DNA of 64,000 nt from HTCC5015 sp051747425 (GCA_051747425.1 JBNJGD010000005.1:1-64000); one strand, 5' to 3'. Shown: positions 18,515 through 28,718, numbered from the stretch's first letter. Translations and numbers: made by a program. The notes: a model not told the origin generated them from the letters alone.

Positions 18515-19462
18515 TCAGGCGGTAAAGCAGCGAATCCCGGCAATGCCCTGGGCCCCCGACTCCCGGGCGCGAACCGCATCATCCGGACTCAGTCCGCCGA
18601 TCAGGTAGACGGGAACACTCGCCGCAGCCACCAGCCGAGCTGCGGCATCCCACCCCAGCGTCTCGCCTGCGGGGTGAGTGGGCGTTTCACGCACACTGCC
18701 CAGGACGACGAAATCAACACCCAGGGTCTCGGCACGGCGCAACTCCGATAATGTATGCACCGAGGCCGACAGCAGGGTCGTATCGACCTCGTCTCGCTCG
18801 TAACCGCGATCAAGTTGGGCCGCCCTCAGGTGCCAACCCGCCTGGTCATCACCGCTCGGTGGCGTATCGCTGTACTTCAGCCACTGAACGCCCTCAAAGC
18901 GTTCCGCCAACAGTGTGGCCAGACGCCGATAAATGGCCTGAGGGAAGCGCGGCTGCCTCAGCAGTACCATGGTCGGCCCGTGCCGCTCAATCAGCGCTGA
19001 AAGCGCCTCCAGCGGCTCCTGAATACCATCGCCGGTCCAGGGAAGGTCAGGGGTCACCATGAGTTGCCTCGGCAACTGAAGCGCTTGAATAATCGCGGCA
19101 TTGGCAGCGGGGAAATCCTCCACAGCCAGCGTGCTGACCGGCTGCCAGGCGATGGGTTGTCCCTCCAGGCCACGGGGCTCGCCCTCAATGGCCTCCACAC
19201 AGTAGACATGCAGACGCACCGATTTGTCGGCATAGTCGTGATTCAGGGTAATCAGGGGTTCGCACTGAAGGGGGCGAATGCCCAACTCTTCGCCGAGCTC
19301 GCGCTCCAGGGCGGCCAGTGGTGACTCGCCCGGCTCCATCTTGCCGCCGGGGAACTCCAGCTTGCCCCCCTGGTGTACATGCTCGGGTCGACGCGCTACC
19401 AGCGTATTGCCGGCACCATCGAGTATGGCCGCCGCCACTACCTCAATCCGCCGCCTGGTCAC
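18515..19462 (-). CDS. Nudix hydrolase fused to a thiamine-phosphate-synthase-like domain (MutT family)
   Basis: A 315-residue two-domain protein. The N-terminal MutT-type Nudix domain (about 1-130) contains the Nudix box GGKMEPGE...RELGEELGI, and such enzymes remove 8-oxo-dGTP. The C-terminal domain (about 135-315) is a TIM-barrel related to thiamine monophosphate synthase/TenI (DFVVLGSVRETPTHP, YLIGGLSPDDA). This fusion is common downstream of argJ in Pseudomonas-like genomes; the role of the second domain is not known. It follows argJ by two bases, so it is the last gene of the secA-argJ run. Confidence 0.9.
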   Translation of the reverse strand: MTRRRIEVVAAAILDGAGNTLVARRPEHVHQGGKLEFPGGKMEPGESPLAALERELGEELGIRPLQCEPLITLNHDYADKSVRLHVYCVEAIEGEPRGLEGQPIAWQPVSTLAVEDFPAANAAIIQALQLPRQLMVTPDLPWTGDGIQEPLEALSALIERHGPTMVLLRQPRFPQAIYRRLATLLAERFEGVQWLKYSDTPPSGDDQAGWHLRAAQLDRGYERDEVDTTLLSASVHTLSELRRAETLGVDFVVLGSVRETPTHPAGETLGWDAAARLVAAASVPVYLIGGLSPDDAVRARESGAQGIAGIRCFTA

Positions 19463-19464
19463 GC

Positions 19465-20691
19465 TCAGGTCCGGTATTCGGCGTTGATGCGCACATATTC
19501 ATAGCCAAGATCACAAGTCCATACTTGGGCCGTCGCATCTCCTCGACCGAGACCAATGGCAATCTCGATCTCACTGGCGGCCATGGCGGCCGCCCCGGCC
19601 TCTTCCGTATAGGCCGCATCGCGCTCGCCACCCTCGACAATGCAAACGCCGTTAAGGTGAATGCTCACCCGGGAGAGATCCAGCTGGTCAATGCCCGCCC
19701 GGCCCACGGCGGCCAGGATCCGGCCCCAATTGGGATCGCTGGCAAACAGTGCCGTTTTGACCAGTGGCGAGTGGGCAATGGTATAGGCCAGAGTCCTTGC
19801 TTCCTCGCGACTGGCCGCCGCAGAGACATTCAGGGTAATCAGTTTTGTCGCACCCTCGGCGTCGCGAATGCACGCCTGGGCGAGAAACTTGAAAACATCT
19901 TTAAGGCAGCCCAGCAAATAAAATTCATCATCGCTGCCGGCTTCAATCTCTGAACCGCCAGCAGCGCCGGTAGCCATCAGCACGCAGGCATCATTAGTGG
20001 ATGTATCGCCGTCCACCGTAATGCTGTTGAAAGAGTCGGCGACAACGGTTTTGAGAAGTTCTGACAGCAGCGTCTGTCCAACCGGTGCATCGGTGGCCAC
20101 ATAGGCCAGCAAAGTCGCCATATCGGGACAGATCATCCCCGCCCCCTTGGCCATGCCGGTCACTGTAATGACACGACCATCGGCCAGTCGGCACTGGCGG
20201 CTGACGGCTTTGGCCACAGTGTCCGTGGTGGTGATCGCCTCGGCGGCAGCCAACCAGTTGTCACTGCTGAGCTGACCGAACAGCTCGGTCATGGCATTAC
20301 CGATTCGCTCTACGGGCAGATACTCGCCAATCACTCCAGTGGAAAAAGGCAGGACTTCCGTACTCTCACAGCCTCCCTGCTCCGCTACCATCCGGCAGCT
20401 GGCGCGGGCCGCCTGAAGCCCCTTGTCACCGGTGCCGGCATTGGCGTTGCCGGCATTGATTAGTAAATAGCGGGGCGCACTCTCGCCAAGGTGTTGCCGC
20501 GCTACCTGAACCGGAGCCGCGCAAAAGGCGTTGCGGGTAAAAACGGCGGCAGTTGTCGCACCGGGATCGAGCGCCAGCAGGACCAGGTCGTCACGCCGGG
20601 CCTTGCGAATGCCGGCGTAGACGCTGGCCAAGCGGAGACCATCAACCGGCTTCAGATCGTCCGCTTGCGGCGCTGACAGGTTGACCGCCAT
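19465..20691 (-). CDS. argJ: Bifunctional glutamate N-acetyltransferase / ornithine acetyltransferase ArgJ
   Basis: Transfers acetyl from N-acetylornithine to glutamate in the cyclic arginine pathway. The 408-residue proenzyme splits itself before the Thr of the PDMATLL motif, giving alpha and beta chains; the Thr is the nucleophile. TSTNDACVLMATG in the beta chain is also characteristic. The ATG directly abuts the secA stop codon, implying co-transcription with secA, an arrangement seen in Pseudomonas relatives. Confidence 0.95.
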   Translation of the reverse strand: MAVNLSAPQADDLKPVDGLRLASVYAGIRKARRDDLVLLALDPGATTAAVFTRNAFCAAPVQVARQHLGESAPRYLLINAGNANAGTGDKGLQAARASCRMVAEQGGCESTEVLPFSTGVIGEYLPVERIGNAMTELFGQLSSDNWLAAAEAITTTDTVAKAVSRQCRLADGRVITVTGMAKGAGMICPDMATLLAYVATDAPVGQTLLSELLKTVVADSFNSITVDGDTSTNDACVLMATGAAGGSEIEAGSDDEFYLLGCLKDVFKFLAQACIRDAEGATKLITLNVSAAASREEARTLAYTIAHSPLVKTALFASDPNWGRILAAVGRAGIDQLDLSRVSIHLNGVCIVEGGERDAAYTEEAGAAAMAASEIEIAIGLGRGDATAQVWTCDLGYEYVRINAEYRT

Positions 20692-23502
20692 TTACGCCAG
20701 TTTCCCGTGACAGTGCTTGTACTTCTTGCCCGAACCACAGGGGCAGGGTTCGTTGCGACCCACTTTGCGTTCATTGCGCACCGGCGCAGGGCCGGATGCG
20801 GCACCTGAAGATGTCCCCAGCGCTCCGGAATCTCCCTTGGCGTAGGGCGTGGAAGCGGGGGAGGTGCCGCCGCTGTACTGGACCGCGTCCGCCTTGGGCG
20901 CAGACTGCCTGTCCTCCATGGCCTCGACTTGTTCGCTGGTCTGGATGCGTATCAGGTGCAACTTGGACACCGTTTCCTCCTTGATGCGATCGAGCAACTC
21001 GGAGAAAAGCCCAAAGGCCTCCTTCTTGTACTCCTGCTTGGGGTTCTTCTGGGCATAGGCGCGCAGCGCAATACCCTGTCGCAGGAAATCCATGGTCGCC
21101 AGGTGCTCTTTCCAGCAGGAATCGAGAACCATCAACATGACTTGCTTCTCGAAACGGCGCATTTCATCGCCAAGCAACGCTTCCTTCTCGGCGTACTGTT
21201 CCAGCAGCTTCTCGTGAATGCGCTCGAAGAGAGTCTCCTCGTAGAGCTCGTCCTCTTCATCCAGCCACTGCTGAATGGCCAGGTCGAGACCGAAATCGCG
21301 GCGAATGGCCTCTTCCAGACCGCTGATATCCCAGCGCTCCTCGAGACTACCCGGCGGAATGAAGTTGGCAACGATATTGCCCAGCACTTCTCGCCTCAGG
21401 TCGGCGATATCCTGGGAAATATCATCTGCGGCCATCAGGTCAGCTCGCTCACTGTAGATCACCCGACGCTGATCGTTGGCCACATCGTCGTACTCCAAAA
21501 GGCTCTTGCGGGCATCGTAGTTGTGACCCTCAACCTTGCGCTGGGCGTTTTCAATGGCGCGGTTGAGCCAGGGGTGCTCAATGGCCTCTCCCTCTTTCAT
21601 GCCCAAACGCTCCATCAGCCCCTTGACCTTGTCAGAGGCAAAAATGCGCATCAGGTTGTCTTCCATGGACAAGTAGAAACGGGAGGAGCCTGGATCGCCC
21701 TGGCGACCGGCACGCCCGCGCAACTGATTATCGATACGCCGTGACTCGTGGCGCTCGCTGCCCACGATGTGCAAACCGCCGAGTTCAATCACCTGGTCAT
21801 GGCGTTTCTGCCAGGCTTCCCTGATTTTGGCCAACTGCTCTTCTGTGGGGTTATCGAGTTGTTTGATCTCTTCCTCGAGACTGCCGCCGAGCACAATGTC
21901 AGTACCCCGACCGGCCATATTGGTGGCAATGGTTACCATACCGGGGCGGCCGGCCTGAGCAATGATATGGGCTTCGCGCTCGTGTTGCTTGGCGTTGAGC
22001 ACCTCGTGTTCGATGCCGGCCTTCTTGAGCACGGCGGAGAGGTACTCCGAGGCCTCAATAGAAGCCGTACCCACCAGAACGGGTTGCCCACGCTTCTGAC
22101 AGTCGCGAACATCCTCAATAATGGCGTCGTACTTCTCGCGCATGGAAAGGAAAACCTGATCGGGCTTGTCCTCGCGAATCATCGGCTTGTTGGTGGGAAT
22201 GACCACCACCTCAAGACCGTAGATCTGCATCAGTTCGTGAGCTTCGGTATCGGCGGTACCGGTCATGCCCGAGAGCTTTTCGTAGAGTCGGAAGTAGTTC
22301 TGGTAAGTGATGGAGGCCAGGGTCTGGTTTTCGTTTTGAATGGTGACGCCCTCTTTGGCCTCAACCGCCTGGTGCAACCCCTCCGACCAACGACGGCCGT
22401 GCATCTTGCGGCCGGTAAACTCGTCGATCAATACAATCTCACCGGCCTCGACCACATAACTGACATCCCGCTGATAGACATAGTGGGCGCGCAGTGCGGC
22501 ATCGATATGGTGCATGAGCACGATATTGCTCGGATCGTAGAGGCTGGCGCCCTCATCCAGTAAGCCAGCCTCGATCATCAACTGCTCGACCTTCTCGTGA
22601 CCCGCTTCCGTGAGAGTGACATTGCGTGTTTTCTCGTCGACGACAAAATCGCCCTCCGACTCCTCGTCGGCCGCCGGTGTCAGTTGCGGCGCCAGCTTGT
22701 CCACTGCGTAGTAGAGCTCGCTGCTGTTGCTCGCCGGGCCCGAGATGACCAGCGGCGTGCGCGCTTCGTCAATCAGAATGGAATCGACTTCATCGACAAT
22801 GGCGTAGTGCAACTCGCGCTGGACCTTTTCTTCCAGGCTGAAGGCCATGTTGTCGCGAAGGTAGTCAAAACCGAATTCGTTGTTGGTGCCGTAGGTGATA
22901 TCGGCGGCATAGGCTTCCTTGCGTGTTGCCCTGGCCAAGTGCTCGAAGCCCGATTCACTGCCGTCGTCATTGAAGTCGAGGCGGTATGAACTGTTGTTGG
23001 GTCCCTGCCCTCCGGCGGAATTGATAACGCCCACCGTCAAACCGAGAAAGTCGTACAGCTTGCCCATGCCAACGGCGTCGCGGCGGGCCAGATAATCGTT
23101 GACGGTCACCACATGGACACCGCGCCCACTCAAGGCGTTGAGGTAGGCAGCCAGAGTCGCTACAAGCGTCTTGCCCTCACCGGTCCGCATTTCGGCCACC
23201 TTTCCTTGATCCAGCACCATGCCGCCCACCATCTGGACATCGTAGTGGCGCAGGCCCAGCACTCGCTTGGCCCCTTCGCGCACCACTGCAAAGGCCTCAT
23301 GTTGCAGCGCCTCTGGCTTTTCTCCATCGGCAATCCGTTGCTTGAGCTCCGCCGTTTTGTCCCGCAGAGCCTGATCGCTGGCCTGCTCCAGGCTCTCCTC
23401 AAGCTCGTTGATACGGCGCACACTTCGCAGCATGCCCTTGATAAGACGGTCGTTGCGGCTGCCAAAAATTTTGCGGAACAGACTGGCGAATAGCTTCAGC
23501 AT
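20692..23502 (-). CDS. secA: Preprotein translocase ATPase SecA
   Basis: Motor ATPase that drives preproteins through SecYEG. The 936 residues show NBD1 with Walker A (RTGEGKT, near residue 105), the DEAD-like box DEVDSILIDEART, the preprotein cross-linking domain, NBD2 with GRAGRQGDPGSSRF, the helical scaffold, and a C-terminal SEC-C zinc motif CPCGSGKKYKHCH that binds SecB and phospholipid. The start is MLKLFASLF, which matches the family amphipathic N-terminus; the open frame extends 22 codons upstream without homology. Confidence 0.97.
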   Translation of the reverse strand: MLKLFASLFRKIFGSRNDRLIKGMLRSVRRINELEESLEQASDQALRDKTAELKQRIADGEKPEALQHEAFAVVREGAKRVLGLRHYDVQMVGGMVLDQGKVAEMRTGEGKTLVATLAAYLNALSGRGVHVVTVNDYLARRDAVGMGKLYDFLGLTVGVINSAGGQGPNNSSYRLDFNDDGSESGFEHLARATRKEAYAADITYGTNNEFGFDYLRDNMAFSLEEKVQRELHYAIVDEVDSILIDEARTPLVISGPASNSSELYYAVDKLAPQLTPAADEESEGDFVVDEKTRNVTLTEAGHEKVEQLMIEAGLLDEGASLYDPSNIVLMHHIDAALRAHYVYQRDVSYVVEAGEIVLIDEFTGRKMHGRRWSEGLHQAVEAKEGVTIQNENQTLASITYQNYFRLYEKLSGMTGTADTEAHELMQIYGLEVVVIPTNKPMIREDKPDQVFLSMREKYDAIIEDVRDCQKRGQPVLVGTASIEASEYLSAVLKKAGIEHEVLNAKQHEREAHIIAQAGRPGMVTIATNMAGRGTDIVLGGSLEEEIKQLDNPTEEQLAKIREAWQKRHDQVIELGGLHIVGSERHESRRIDNQLRGRAGRQGDPGSSRFYLSMEDNLMRIFASDKVKGLMERLGMKEGEAIEHPWLNRAIENAQRKVEGHNYDARKSLLEYDDVANDQRRVIYSERADLMAADDISQDIADLRREVLGNIVANFIPPGSLEERWDISGLEEAIRRDFGLDLAIQQWLDEEDELYEETLFERIHEKLLEQYAEKEALLGDEMRRFEKQVMLMVLDSCWKEHLATMDFLRQGIALRAYAQKNPKQEYKKEAFGLFSELLDRIKEETVSKLHLIRIQTSEQVEAMEDRQSAPKADAVQYSGGTSPASTPYAKGDSGALGTSSGAASGPAPVRNERKVGRNEPCPCGSGKKYKHCHGKLA

Positions 23503-23586
23503 GAAAGATCTCTGGGAGTAATCCGGTTGTGGCTGGCCTCCCCCATTGATAGGGCGACGGCCGGTCAATTCAATGTATTGCCCAAT

Positions 23587-23622
23587 AAAAAAAGTCGACC
23601 AAGCATAAACGCTTGGCCGACC
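23587..23622 (-). terminator. Intrinsic terminator between the M23 peptidase gene and secA
   Basis: On the minus strand, GGTCGGCCAAGC / GCTTGGTCGAC forms a stem with a GTTTAT loop, followed by seven T. It ends the M23 peptidase transcript 60 bases after its stop, so secA must have its own promoter between this hairpin and 23502. Confidence 0.85.
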
Positions 23623-23680
23623 GCTAGTATATATAGATTATCGCTCGTTTCCACGCCCGGAGGGCGGTAAACACTGGCTT

Positions 23681-24595
23681 TTAGCGCTGACTGATGAACT
23701 TCACGGGGTCAATTTTTCGGCCATTGCGAATGACCTCGAAGTGCACATGCGGCCCGGTTGAGCGACCCGTTGACCCCATTCTGGAAATCACATCACCTTT
23801 TTTAACCGCCTGACCTTCAGTCACCAGAATGTCCTTGTTGTGCCCATAGCGAGTTACAAACCCGTTGCCATGGTTGATTTCCACCAGATTACCGTAACCG
23901 TAGCGCGATCCCGCCCAGGTTACTACACCCCCGGCGACAGTGAGTACATCACTGCCCTCCCGGCCGGCAAAATCAAGTCCCTTGTGAAATTCCTTGTTGC
24001 CGCCAAAGGGATTGGTGCGCCAGCCGTAATAGGATGAGAGCCAGCCCTTCTGAATGGGACGACCCTGGGGATACACTTGATCGTTGAGATTCTGCTCGGT
24101 GATGACCTGCTCCAGTACCGACAACTGGGCAGCGCGATCCTGAAGGTCGCGATCCAGGTCCATGATGGCGGTTTCGAGTTGATCGAGATCGGCAACATCA
24201 AATGCCTCGTGGTCACTGGGACCACCCAGGGCGGGCAAGCGCACGAAGTCAAATTCTTCGCTATCAATGTTGGCCATGGTCACCAGGCGGGAGCCGAGAG
24301 CATCGAGACGGGTCACATGGGACTGCAGCTGACCAATGCGGGCAGACAGGGCGTTGATATCCGCAGTCGCCTTGGAGCGAACCGTTTCCAGCGCCTTTTG
24401 TTGAGCGTTGATTTCATTTTGCCACGCCACAACATACTCTTCAGGCGGGCGCTGTGAGCCCCAGTAAAAGCCGGCACTGACCAGACTGACGAGACTCACG
24501 ACGACCGCACTCATCAAGAGGAGTCCCTGCCACCAGTGGCTGACATGAAGGCTTCGGGGCTTGCCGCCCCGGCTGGTGTAGATGACAATATTCAT
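23681..24595 (-). CDS. M23-family murein endopeptidase, membrane anchored
   Basis: A 304-residue protein with one N-terminal membrane segment (about 24-46), a periplasmic coiled-coil region (about 55-165), and a C-terminal LytM/M23 domain. The zinc ligands are visible in HKGLDFA (HxxxD) and HVHFE, so the peptidase is probably active. Similar proteins sit between secA and lpxC in Pseudomonas-like genomes. The likely role is cleaving peptide cross-links during growth or division, or activating amidases; the exact bond cut is not readable from the sequence. Confidence 0.9.
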   Translation of the reverse strand: MNIVIYTSRGGKPRSLHVSHWWQGLLLMSAVVVSLVSLVSAGFYWGSQRPPEEYVVAWQNEINAQQKALETVRSKATADINALSARIGQLQSHVTRLDALGSRLVTMANIDSEEFDFVRLPALGGPSDHEAFDVADLDQLETAIMDLDRDLQDRAAQLSVLEQVITEQNLNDQVYPQGRPIQKGWLSSYYGWRTNPFGGNKEFHKGLDFAGREGSDVLTVAGGVVTWAGSRYGYGNLVEINHGNGFVTRYGHNKDILVTEGQAVKKGDVISRMGSTGRSTGPHVHFEVIRNGRKIDPVKFISQR

Positions 24596-24705
24596 AGAAA
24601 TTCAGTGGTTTACGAATAAAAGATGATACGATTTATCTCAGTCATTAACAAATATTTGCATTAAAGACCGCGCCAGAGCGACAAACGGCGCCTTTTGAGG
24701 TACCA

Positions 24706-25116
24706 GTGGATCCCATCGGCAAACACATTGCCCCAAAGTTCATGCGCCAGGCAGCCAAGATGCGCGCCATGACGAGGCGCGTTCGCATGGCGCTTCCCAC
24801 CCGTTTCCTGAATGACGCCGAGGTCATTCACATTGGCCAGAACAGCATAACCCTGTCCGCATCGAGTCCCGCAGTGGCACACCAGCTGCGTTACCACTTG
24901 CCCAAAATTCAGCGCCAGATGGGCGGACAGTGGGAAATCCGGGTTCGTATTCTGCCGGAGCGCAGCCCGGTTGAGCGCCCTCGATCACCACGCCAGGGTC
25001 CCTCACCGATCAGCGGGGAAACCCGCCAGCGGCTGCTTCAGGCCGCCGAACAAATCCCGGACCCGGAATTGAAAGAGGCCATGCAGCGACTGGCGCTACA
25101 CGGCCCCGAAAAGTAA
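24706..25116 (+). CDS. DUF721 family protein, DciA-like helicase-operator candidate
   Basis: A 136-residue protein with a central DUF721 core (about 25-85, RVRMALPTRFLNDAEVIHIG...HQLRYHLPKIQRQM) and a low-complexity, Pro/Arg-rich tail. In most bacteria lacking DnaC, DUF721 proteins (DciA) help load the replicative helicase DnaB. No ATG exists in frame before the domain; the GTG at 24706 is the only usable start. It is transcribed divergently from the M23 gene and convergently to lpxC, the usual place of this family in gammaproteobacteria. Confidence 0.75.
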   Translation: MDPIGKHIAPKFMRQAAKMRAMTRRVRMALPTRFLNDAEVIHIGQNSITLSASSPAVAHQLRYHLPKIQRQMGGQWEIRVRILPERSPVERPRSPRQGPSPISGETRQRLLQAAEQIPDPELKEAMQRLALHGPEK

Positions 25117-25147
25117 GTCGGTCAAACCGACCGGGCATAAAACGAAA

Positions 25148-26065
25148 CTAGGCTTCGACCCCTACCAGGGACTCGGCGTAGGAGATCGGTGCGTCGGCCT
25201 CACTTTCAAAGCTCACCCGCTCGTAGGCATCCTCGTGGCGCAGCAACTCGTGCAACAGTTCGTTGTTGAGGGCATGGCCCGACTTGTAGCCCATATAAGC
25301 GCCGATCAGACTGTTGCCCAGCAGATAGAGGTCGCCGATGGCATCGAGAATCTTGTGCTTGACGAACTCGTCTTCGTAGCGAAGACCGTCCTCGTTAAGC
25401 ACCCGGTAATCGTCGACCACAATGGCGTTTTCCATGCTGCCACCGAGGGCCAGGTTCTGCTCACGCAGCTGCTCAATGTCCTTGGTAAAACCAAAGGTCC
25501 GGGCGCGACTGACTTCCTTGAGGAAAGAAGTAGTGGAGAAGTCAATCTCGGAAAACTGCGAGGCCGCACTGAATGCCGGGTGATCAAACTCGATCTGGAA
25601 CCCCACCTTGAAGCCGTCAAACGGCTCAAAACGGGCCCACTTGTCCTCGTAGCGGATTTCCACCGGGCGCTTGATGCGGATGAATTCCTTGGGCGCCTCC
25701 TGATCCTGAACGCCGGCCGACTGCAGCAGGAACACGAAGGGACCGGCACTGCCGTCCATAATCGGGACTTCGCCCGCGGTCAGCTCGACAATGGCGTTGT
25801 CGATACCGAGGCCCGCCATGGCCGAAAGCAGGTGTTCCACTGTGGCAATTTTGGCTTCGCCGCGGCCAATGGTCGTGGAGAGAGTGGTTTCCGACACATT
25901 GTCAGCGGTGGCCTTGATGTCCACAGCGGGGTCGAGGTCCGTGCGGCGGAATACAATACCGGAGTTGACTGGCGCCGGGCGCAAAGTCAAATAGATCTTC
26001 TCACCCGTGTGGAGTCCCACACCAGTGGCGCGAATGATATTCTTCAATGTGCGCTGTTTGATCAT
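25148..26065 (-). CDS. lpxC: UDP-3-O-acyl-N-acetylglucosamine deacetylase LpxC
   Basis: Zinc enzyme for the committed step of lipid A synthesis. The 305 residues contain the zinc ligands His78 (TVEHLLSA), His237 and Asp241 (HKILDAIGD) and the general acid His264 (GHALNNELL). It is the last gene downstream of ftsZ, separated from it by 190 bases, so it probably has its own promoter as in E. coli. Presence shows a Gram-negative with lipid A. Confidence 0.97.
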   Translation of the reverse strand: MIKQRTLKNIIRATGVGLHTGEKIYLTLRPAPVNSGIVFRRTDLDPAVDIKATADNVSETTLSTTIGRGEAKIATVEHLLSAMAGLGIDNAIVELTAGEVPIMDGSAGPFVFLLQSAGVQDQEAPKEFIRIKRPVEIRYEDKWARFEPFDGFKVGFQIEFDHPAFSAASQFSEIDFSTTSFLKEVSRARTFGFTKDIEQLREQNLALGGSMENAIVVDDYRVLNEDGLRYEDEFVKHKILDAIGDLYLLGNSLIGAYMGYKSGHALNNELLHELLRHEDAYERVSFESEADAPISYAESLVGVEA

Positions 26066-26255
26066 CTATTTTCGTATTCCTGCTAACTGCACCAACATTG
26101 TGCGAAATGGCCGCATATTCTACCGATTGGGCGGCTAAAAAGCCACACAATGCACCCCAGCTTCACAATTATTAAACAATTGCCAAGCTCTGGAATTCAG
26201 GTTTTCCAGCCTCAAACCGGCAAACTGTGACGCCCTTCACACAATGGCGACCGCC

Positions 26256-27428
26256 TTAATCCGCCTGGCGGCGCAAAAAGGCAGGGACATCCAGGTATTC
26301 GTCATCCAGCGTGGTGGATTCGACCACATCGCTGCCGGCTACCCGGCCCTGCTGGCGAATGGCCGTGGGCCGTTCGAGCGCATTGTAGTCGACATTACCC
26401 TGGGTATCCCGGGGCACCACATTGATCTGGCGGCGTCCTTCTTCCTCCTGCTGTACACGGCCCTCTTTATCCAGGCCGGTAGCGACGATGGTAATGCGGA
26501 TCTCATCGTTCATTTCGGCGTTAAAGCCGGAGCCGATGATGACCTGCGCCTCGTCGGAGGCAATGTCTTCGACCATCTCGCCAATAGTGTGCAATTCGCC
26601 CATCGTCAGGTCGTACCCGGAGATTACATTGACCAGGATACCGCGGGCGCCCTTAAGGTTGATGTCCTCCAGCAGCGGACTGGAAATGGCCATTTCGGTA
26701 GCCTCGGCGGCGCGGTTTTCGCCGGTACCGGCCCCGGCGCCCATCATCGCCATGCCCATTTCGGACATCACTGTGCGCACATCGGCAAAGTCGACATTGA
26801 TCATGCCGGGCACGGTAATCAGTTCGGAAATGCCCTGAACAGCACTGCAGAGGACATTGTTGGCACTGGCGAAAGCTTCAAGAACTGTGGCATTGGCCCC
26901 CAGTGTCTCCAGCAACTTGGCGTTGGGAATGGTAATCAGCGAGTCCACATGTTCGCCGAGTTGGCGAAGCCCCTCATCGGCGAAGTTGTTTCGGCGCTTG
27001 CCCTCAAAGGAGAAGGGCTTGGTCACCACTGCCACTGACAGAATACCCATATCCCGGGCGATCTGGGCGATCACCGGTGCCGCACCGGTTCCGGTACCAC
27101 CGCCCATACCGGCGGTGATAAACAGCATGTCGGCGCCGCTGATGGCCTCCTGGATCAACTCGCGATCCTCGAGGGCCGCCTGGCGACCGACATCGGGGTT
27201 GGCGCCGGCACCGAGCCCCTTGGTAATGTTCTGCCCGATTTGCAAATTCTGGGCGTTAATCGCGCGCAAGGCCTGAGCGTCGGTGTTGGCGCAAATGAAG
27301 TCGACCCCTTCGATATTGGCCTCCAGCATGTGCTTGACGGCATTGCCGCCGCCGCCACCTACGCCGATGACCTTGATCACCGCGTCCGAATTGATGTCAA
27401 GCATCTCAAATGGCATTTGATCACTCAT
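26256..27428 (-). CDS. ftsZ: Cell division GTPase FtsZ
   Basis: Tubulin-like GTPase that forms the Z ring. The 390 residues show the GGGTGTG signature at 109-115, the T7 loop region, a variable linker and the conserved C-terminal peptide (DVPAFLRRQAD) that binds FtsA, ZipA and ZapD. GGAGAG precedes the ATG by about five bases. It lies 57 bases after ftsA in the dcw order. Confidence 0.98.
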   Translation of the reverse strand: MSDQMPFEMLDINSDAVIKVIGVGGGGGNAVKHMLEANIEGVDFICANTDAQALRAINAQNLQIGQNITKGLGAGANPDVGRQAALEDRELIQEAISGADMLFITAGMGGGTGTGAAPVIAQIARDMGILSVAVVTKPFSFEGKRRNNFADEGLRQLGEHVDSLITIPNAKLLETLGANATVLEAFASANNVLCSAVQGISELITVPGMINVDFADVRTVMSEMGMAMMGAGAGTGENRAAEATEMAISSPLLEDINLKGARGILVNVISGYDLTMGELHTIGEMVEDIASDEAQVIIGSGFNAEMNDEIRITIVATGLDKEGRVQQEEEGRRQINVVPRDTQGNVDYNALERPTAIRQQGRVAGSDVVESTTLDDEYLDVPAFLRRQAD

Positions 27429-27485
27429 TTTCTCTCTCCTCTTTCCTCAATCAGTCAAATTTAAAATGTCGTGACTGTCCGACGG

Positions 27486-28718
27486 TTAAAACTCGCCCTT
27501 GAACCAGGACTTCATTCGCTCCCACACCGTAGTGGTGCGGTCTTTTTTGAATCGTTTGGAATAACTGCGCTGCGTCGCATTACCGAACAACAACAGGCCC
27601 ACGCCGGTGGCGTGGATCGGATTACTGACCACATCCGAGAGCCCCGAGACATGGCGCGGCACGCCCAGGCGCACCGGCATGTTGAAAATCTCCTCGGCCA
27701 GATCGATCAGCCCCTCCATCTTGGAGCTGCCGCCGGTCATGACTACGCCCGCAGCGATACGCTGGTCAAAGCCGCTGCGTCGCAGCTCGGCCTGGATCAG
27801 GGACAGCAGCTCCTCGTAGCGCGGCTGGATCACATCCACCAGCGTCATGCGGCGGAGTTTGCTGGGCTCGCGATCGCCGATGCCGGGCACCTCAATCGTC
27901 TCTTCCTCACCCGCCAGCTGGCGCAGGGCACAGCCGTAGCGGATCTTGATGTCCTCGGCGTCCTGGGTGCGCGTGCGCAGGGCGATGGCGATGTCGTTGG
28001 TGACCTGATCCCCGGCGATGGGAATCACCGCCGTGTGCTGGATGGCACCGTCGACAAACACCGCGATGTCGGTCGTCCCGCCGCCGATATCGACCATGCA
28101 AACCCCGAGGTTCTTCTCGTCTTCTGTCAGCACCGAATAACTCGACGCCAGCTGCTCAAGGATTACATCGTCGACCTCCAGGCCGCAGCGCTCGACGCAG
28201 CGGACGATGTTCTGCACCGCGCTCTCGGCCCCGGTGATCAGGTGCACCTTGGCCTCCAGACGGACACCGGACATGCCGATGGGCTCCTTGATGCCGTCCT
28301 GACTGTCGATCAGGAATTCCTGTGGCAGAGCGTGTAGTACGCGCTGATCGCCGGGAATGTTGTAGGCTCTCGCCGCGTCCATTACCCGGTCGACATCGTT
28401 CTGGCTAACCTCGCGGTCAATCACATTGACTACGCCGCTGGAGTTCAGGCTGCGTACATGACTGCCGGCAATACCGGCGTAGACCGAGTGAATCTGGCAA
28501 CCGGCCATTAACTCGGCCTCCTCCACGGCGCGCTGAATCGACTGCACGGTGGACTCGATATTAACCACCACGCCCTTTTTCAGGCCGCGGGAGGGATGCG
28601 AGCCGAAACCGACAATTTCCACCTCGCCCTCGGCGTTGATCTCGCCGACGATAGCGGTAATTTTCGAAGTCCCCACATCCAGGGCGACAATCATTTCGTT
28701 CTCTTGATGTTTAGACAT
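27486..28718 (-). CDS. ftsA: Cell division protein FtsA
   Basis: Actin-like ATPase that tethers FtsZ to the membrane and recruits later division proteins. The 410 residues contain the phosphate 1 motif (ALDVGTSKI), SHVRSLNSSGVV in domain 1C, DIGGGTTD, and the C-terminal amphipathic helix (ERMKSWFKGEF) used for membrane binding. The start MSKHQENEM overlaps the end of ftsQ by 8 bases and was preferred over an ATG eight codons upstream. Confidence 0.97.
   Translation of the reverse strand: MSKHQENEMIVALDVGTSKITAIVGEINAEGEVEIVGFGSHPSRGLKKGVVVNIESTVQSIQRAVEEAELMAGCQIHSVYAGIAGSHVRSLNSSGVVNVIDREVSQNDVDRVMDAARAYNIPGDQRVLHALPQEFLIDSQDGIKEPIGMSGVRLEAKVHLITGAESAVQNIVRCVERCGLEVDDVILEQLASSYSVLTEDEKNLGVCMVDIGGGTTDIAVFVDGAIQHTAVIPIAGDQVTNDIAIALRTRTQDAEDIKIRYGCALRQLAGEEETIEVPGIGDREPSKLRRMTLVDVIQPRYEELLSLIQAELRRSGFDQRIAAGVVMTGGSSKMEGLIDLAEEIFNMPVRLGVPRHVSGLSDVVSNPIHATGVGLLLFGNATQRSYSKRFKKDRTTTVWERMKSWFKGEF

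Noticed and set aside
20929..22563. Several long antisense frames inside secA
   Set aside because: They mirror secA codons; no ribosome-binding sites or homology.
25113..25131. GTCGGT-CAA-ACCGAC between the DUF721 gene and lpxC
   Set aside because: Only a 6-bp stem and no T run on either side, so not listed as a terminator.
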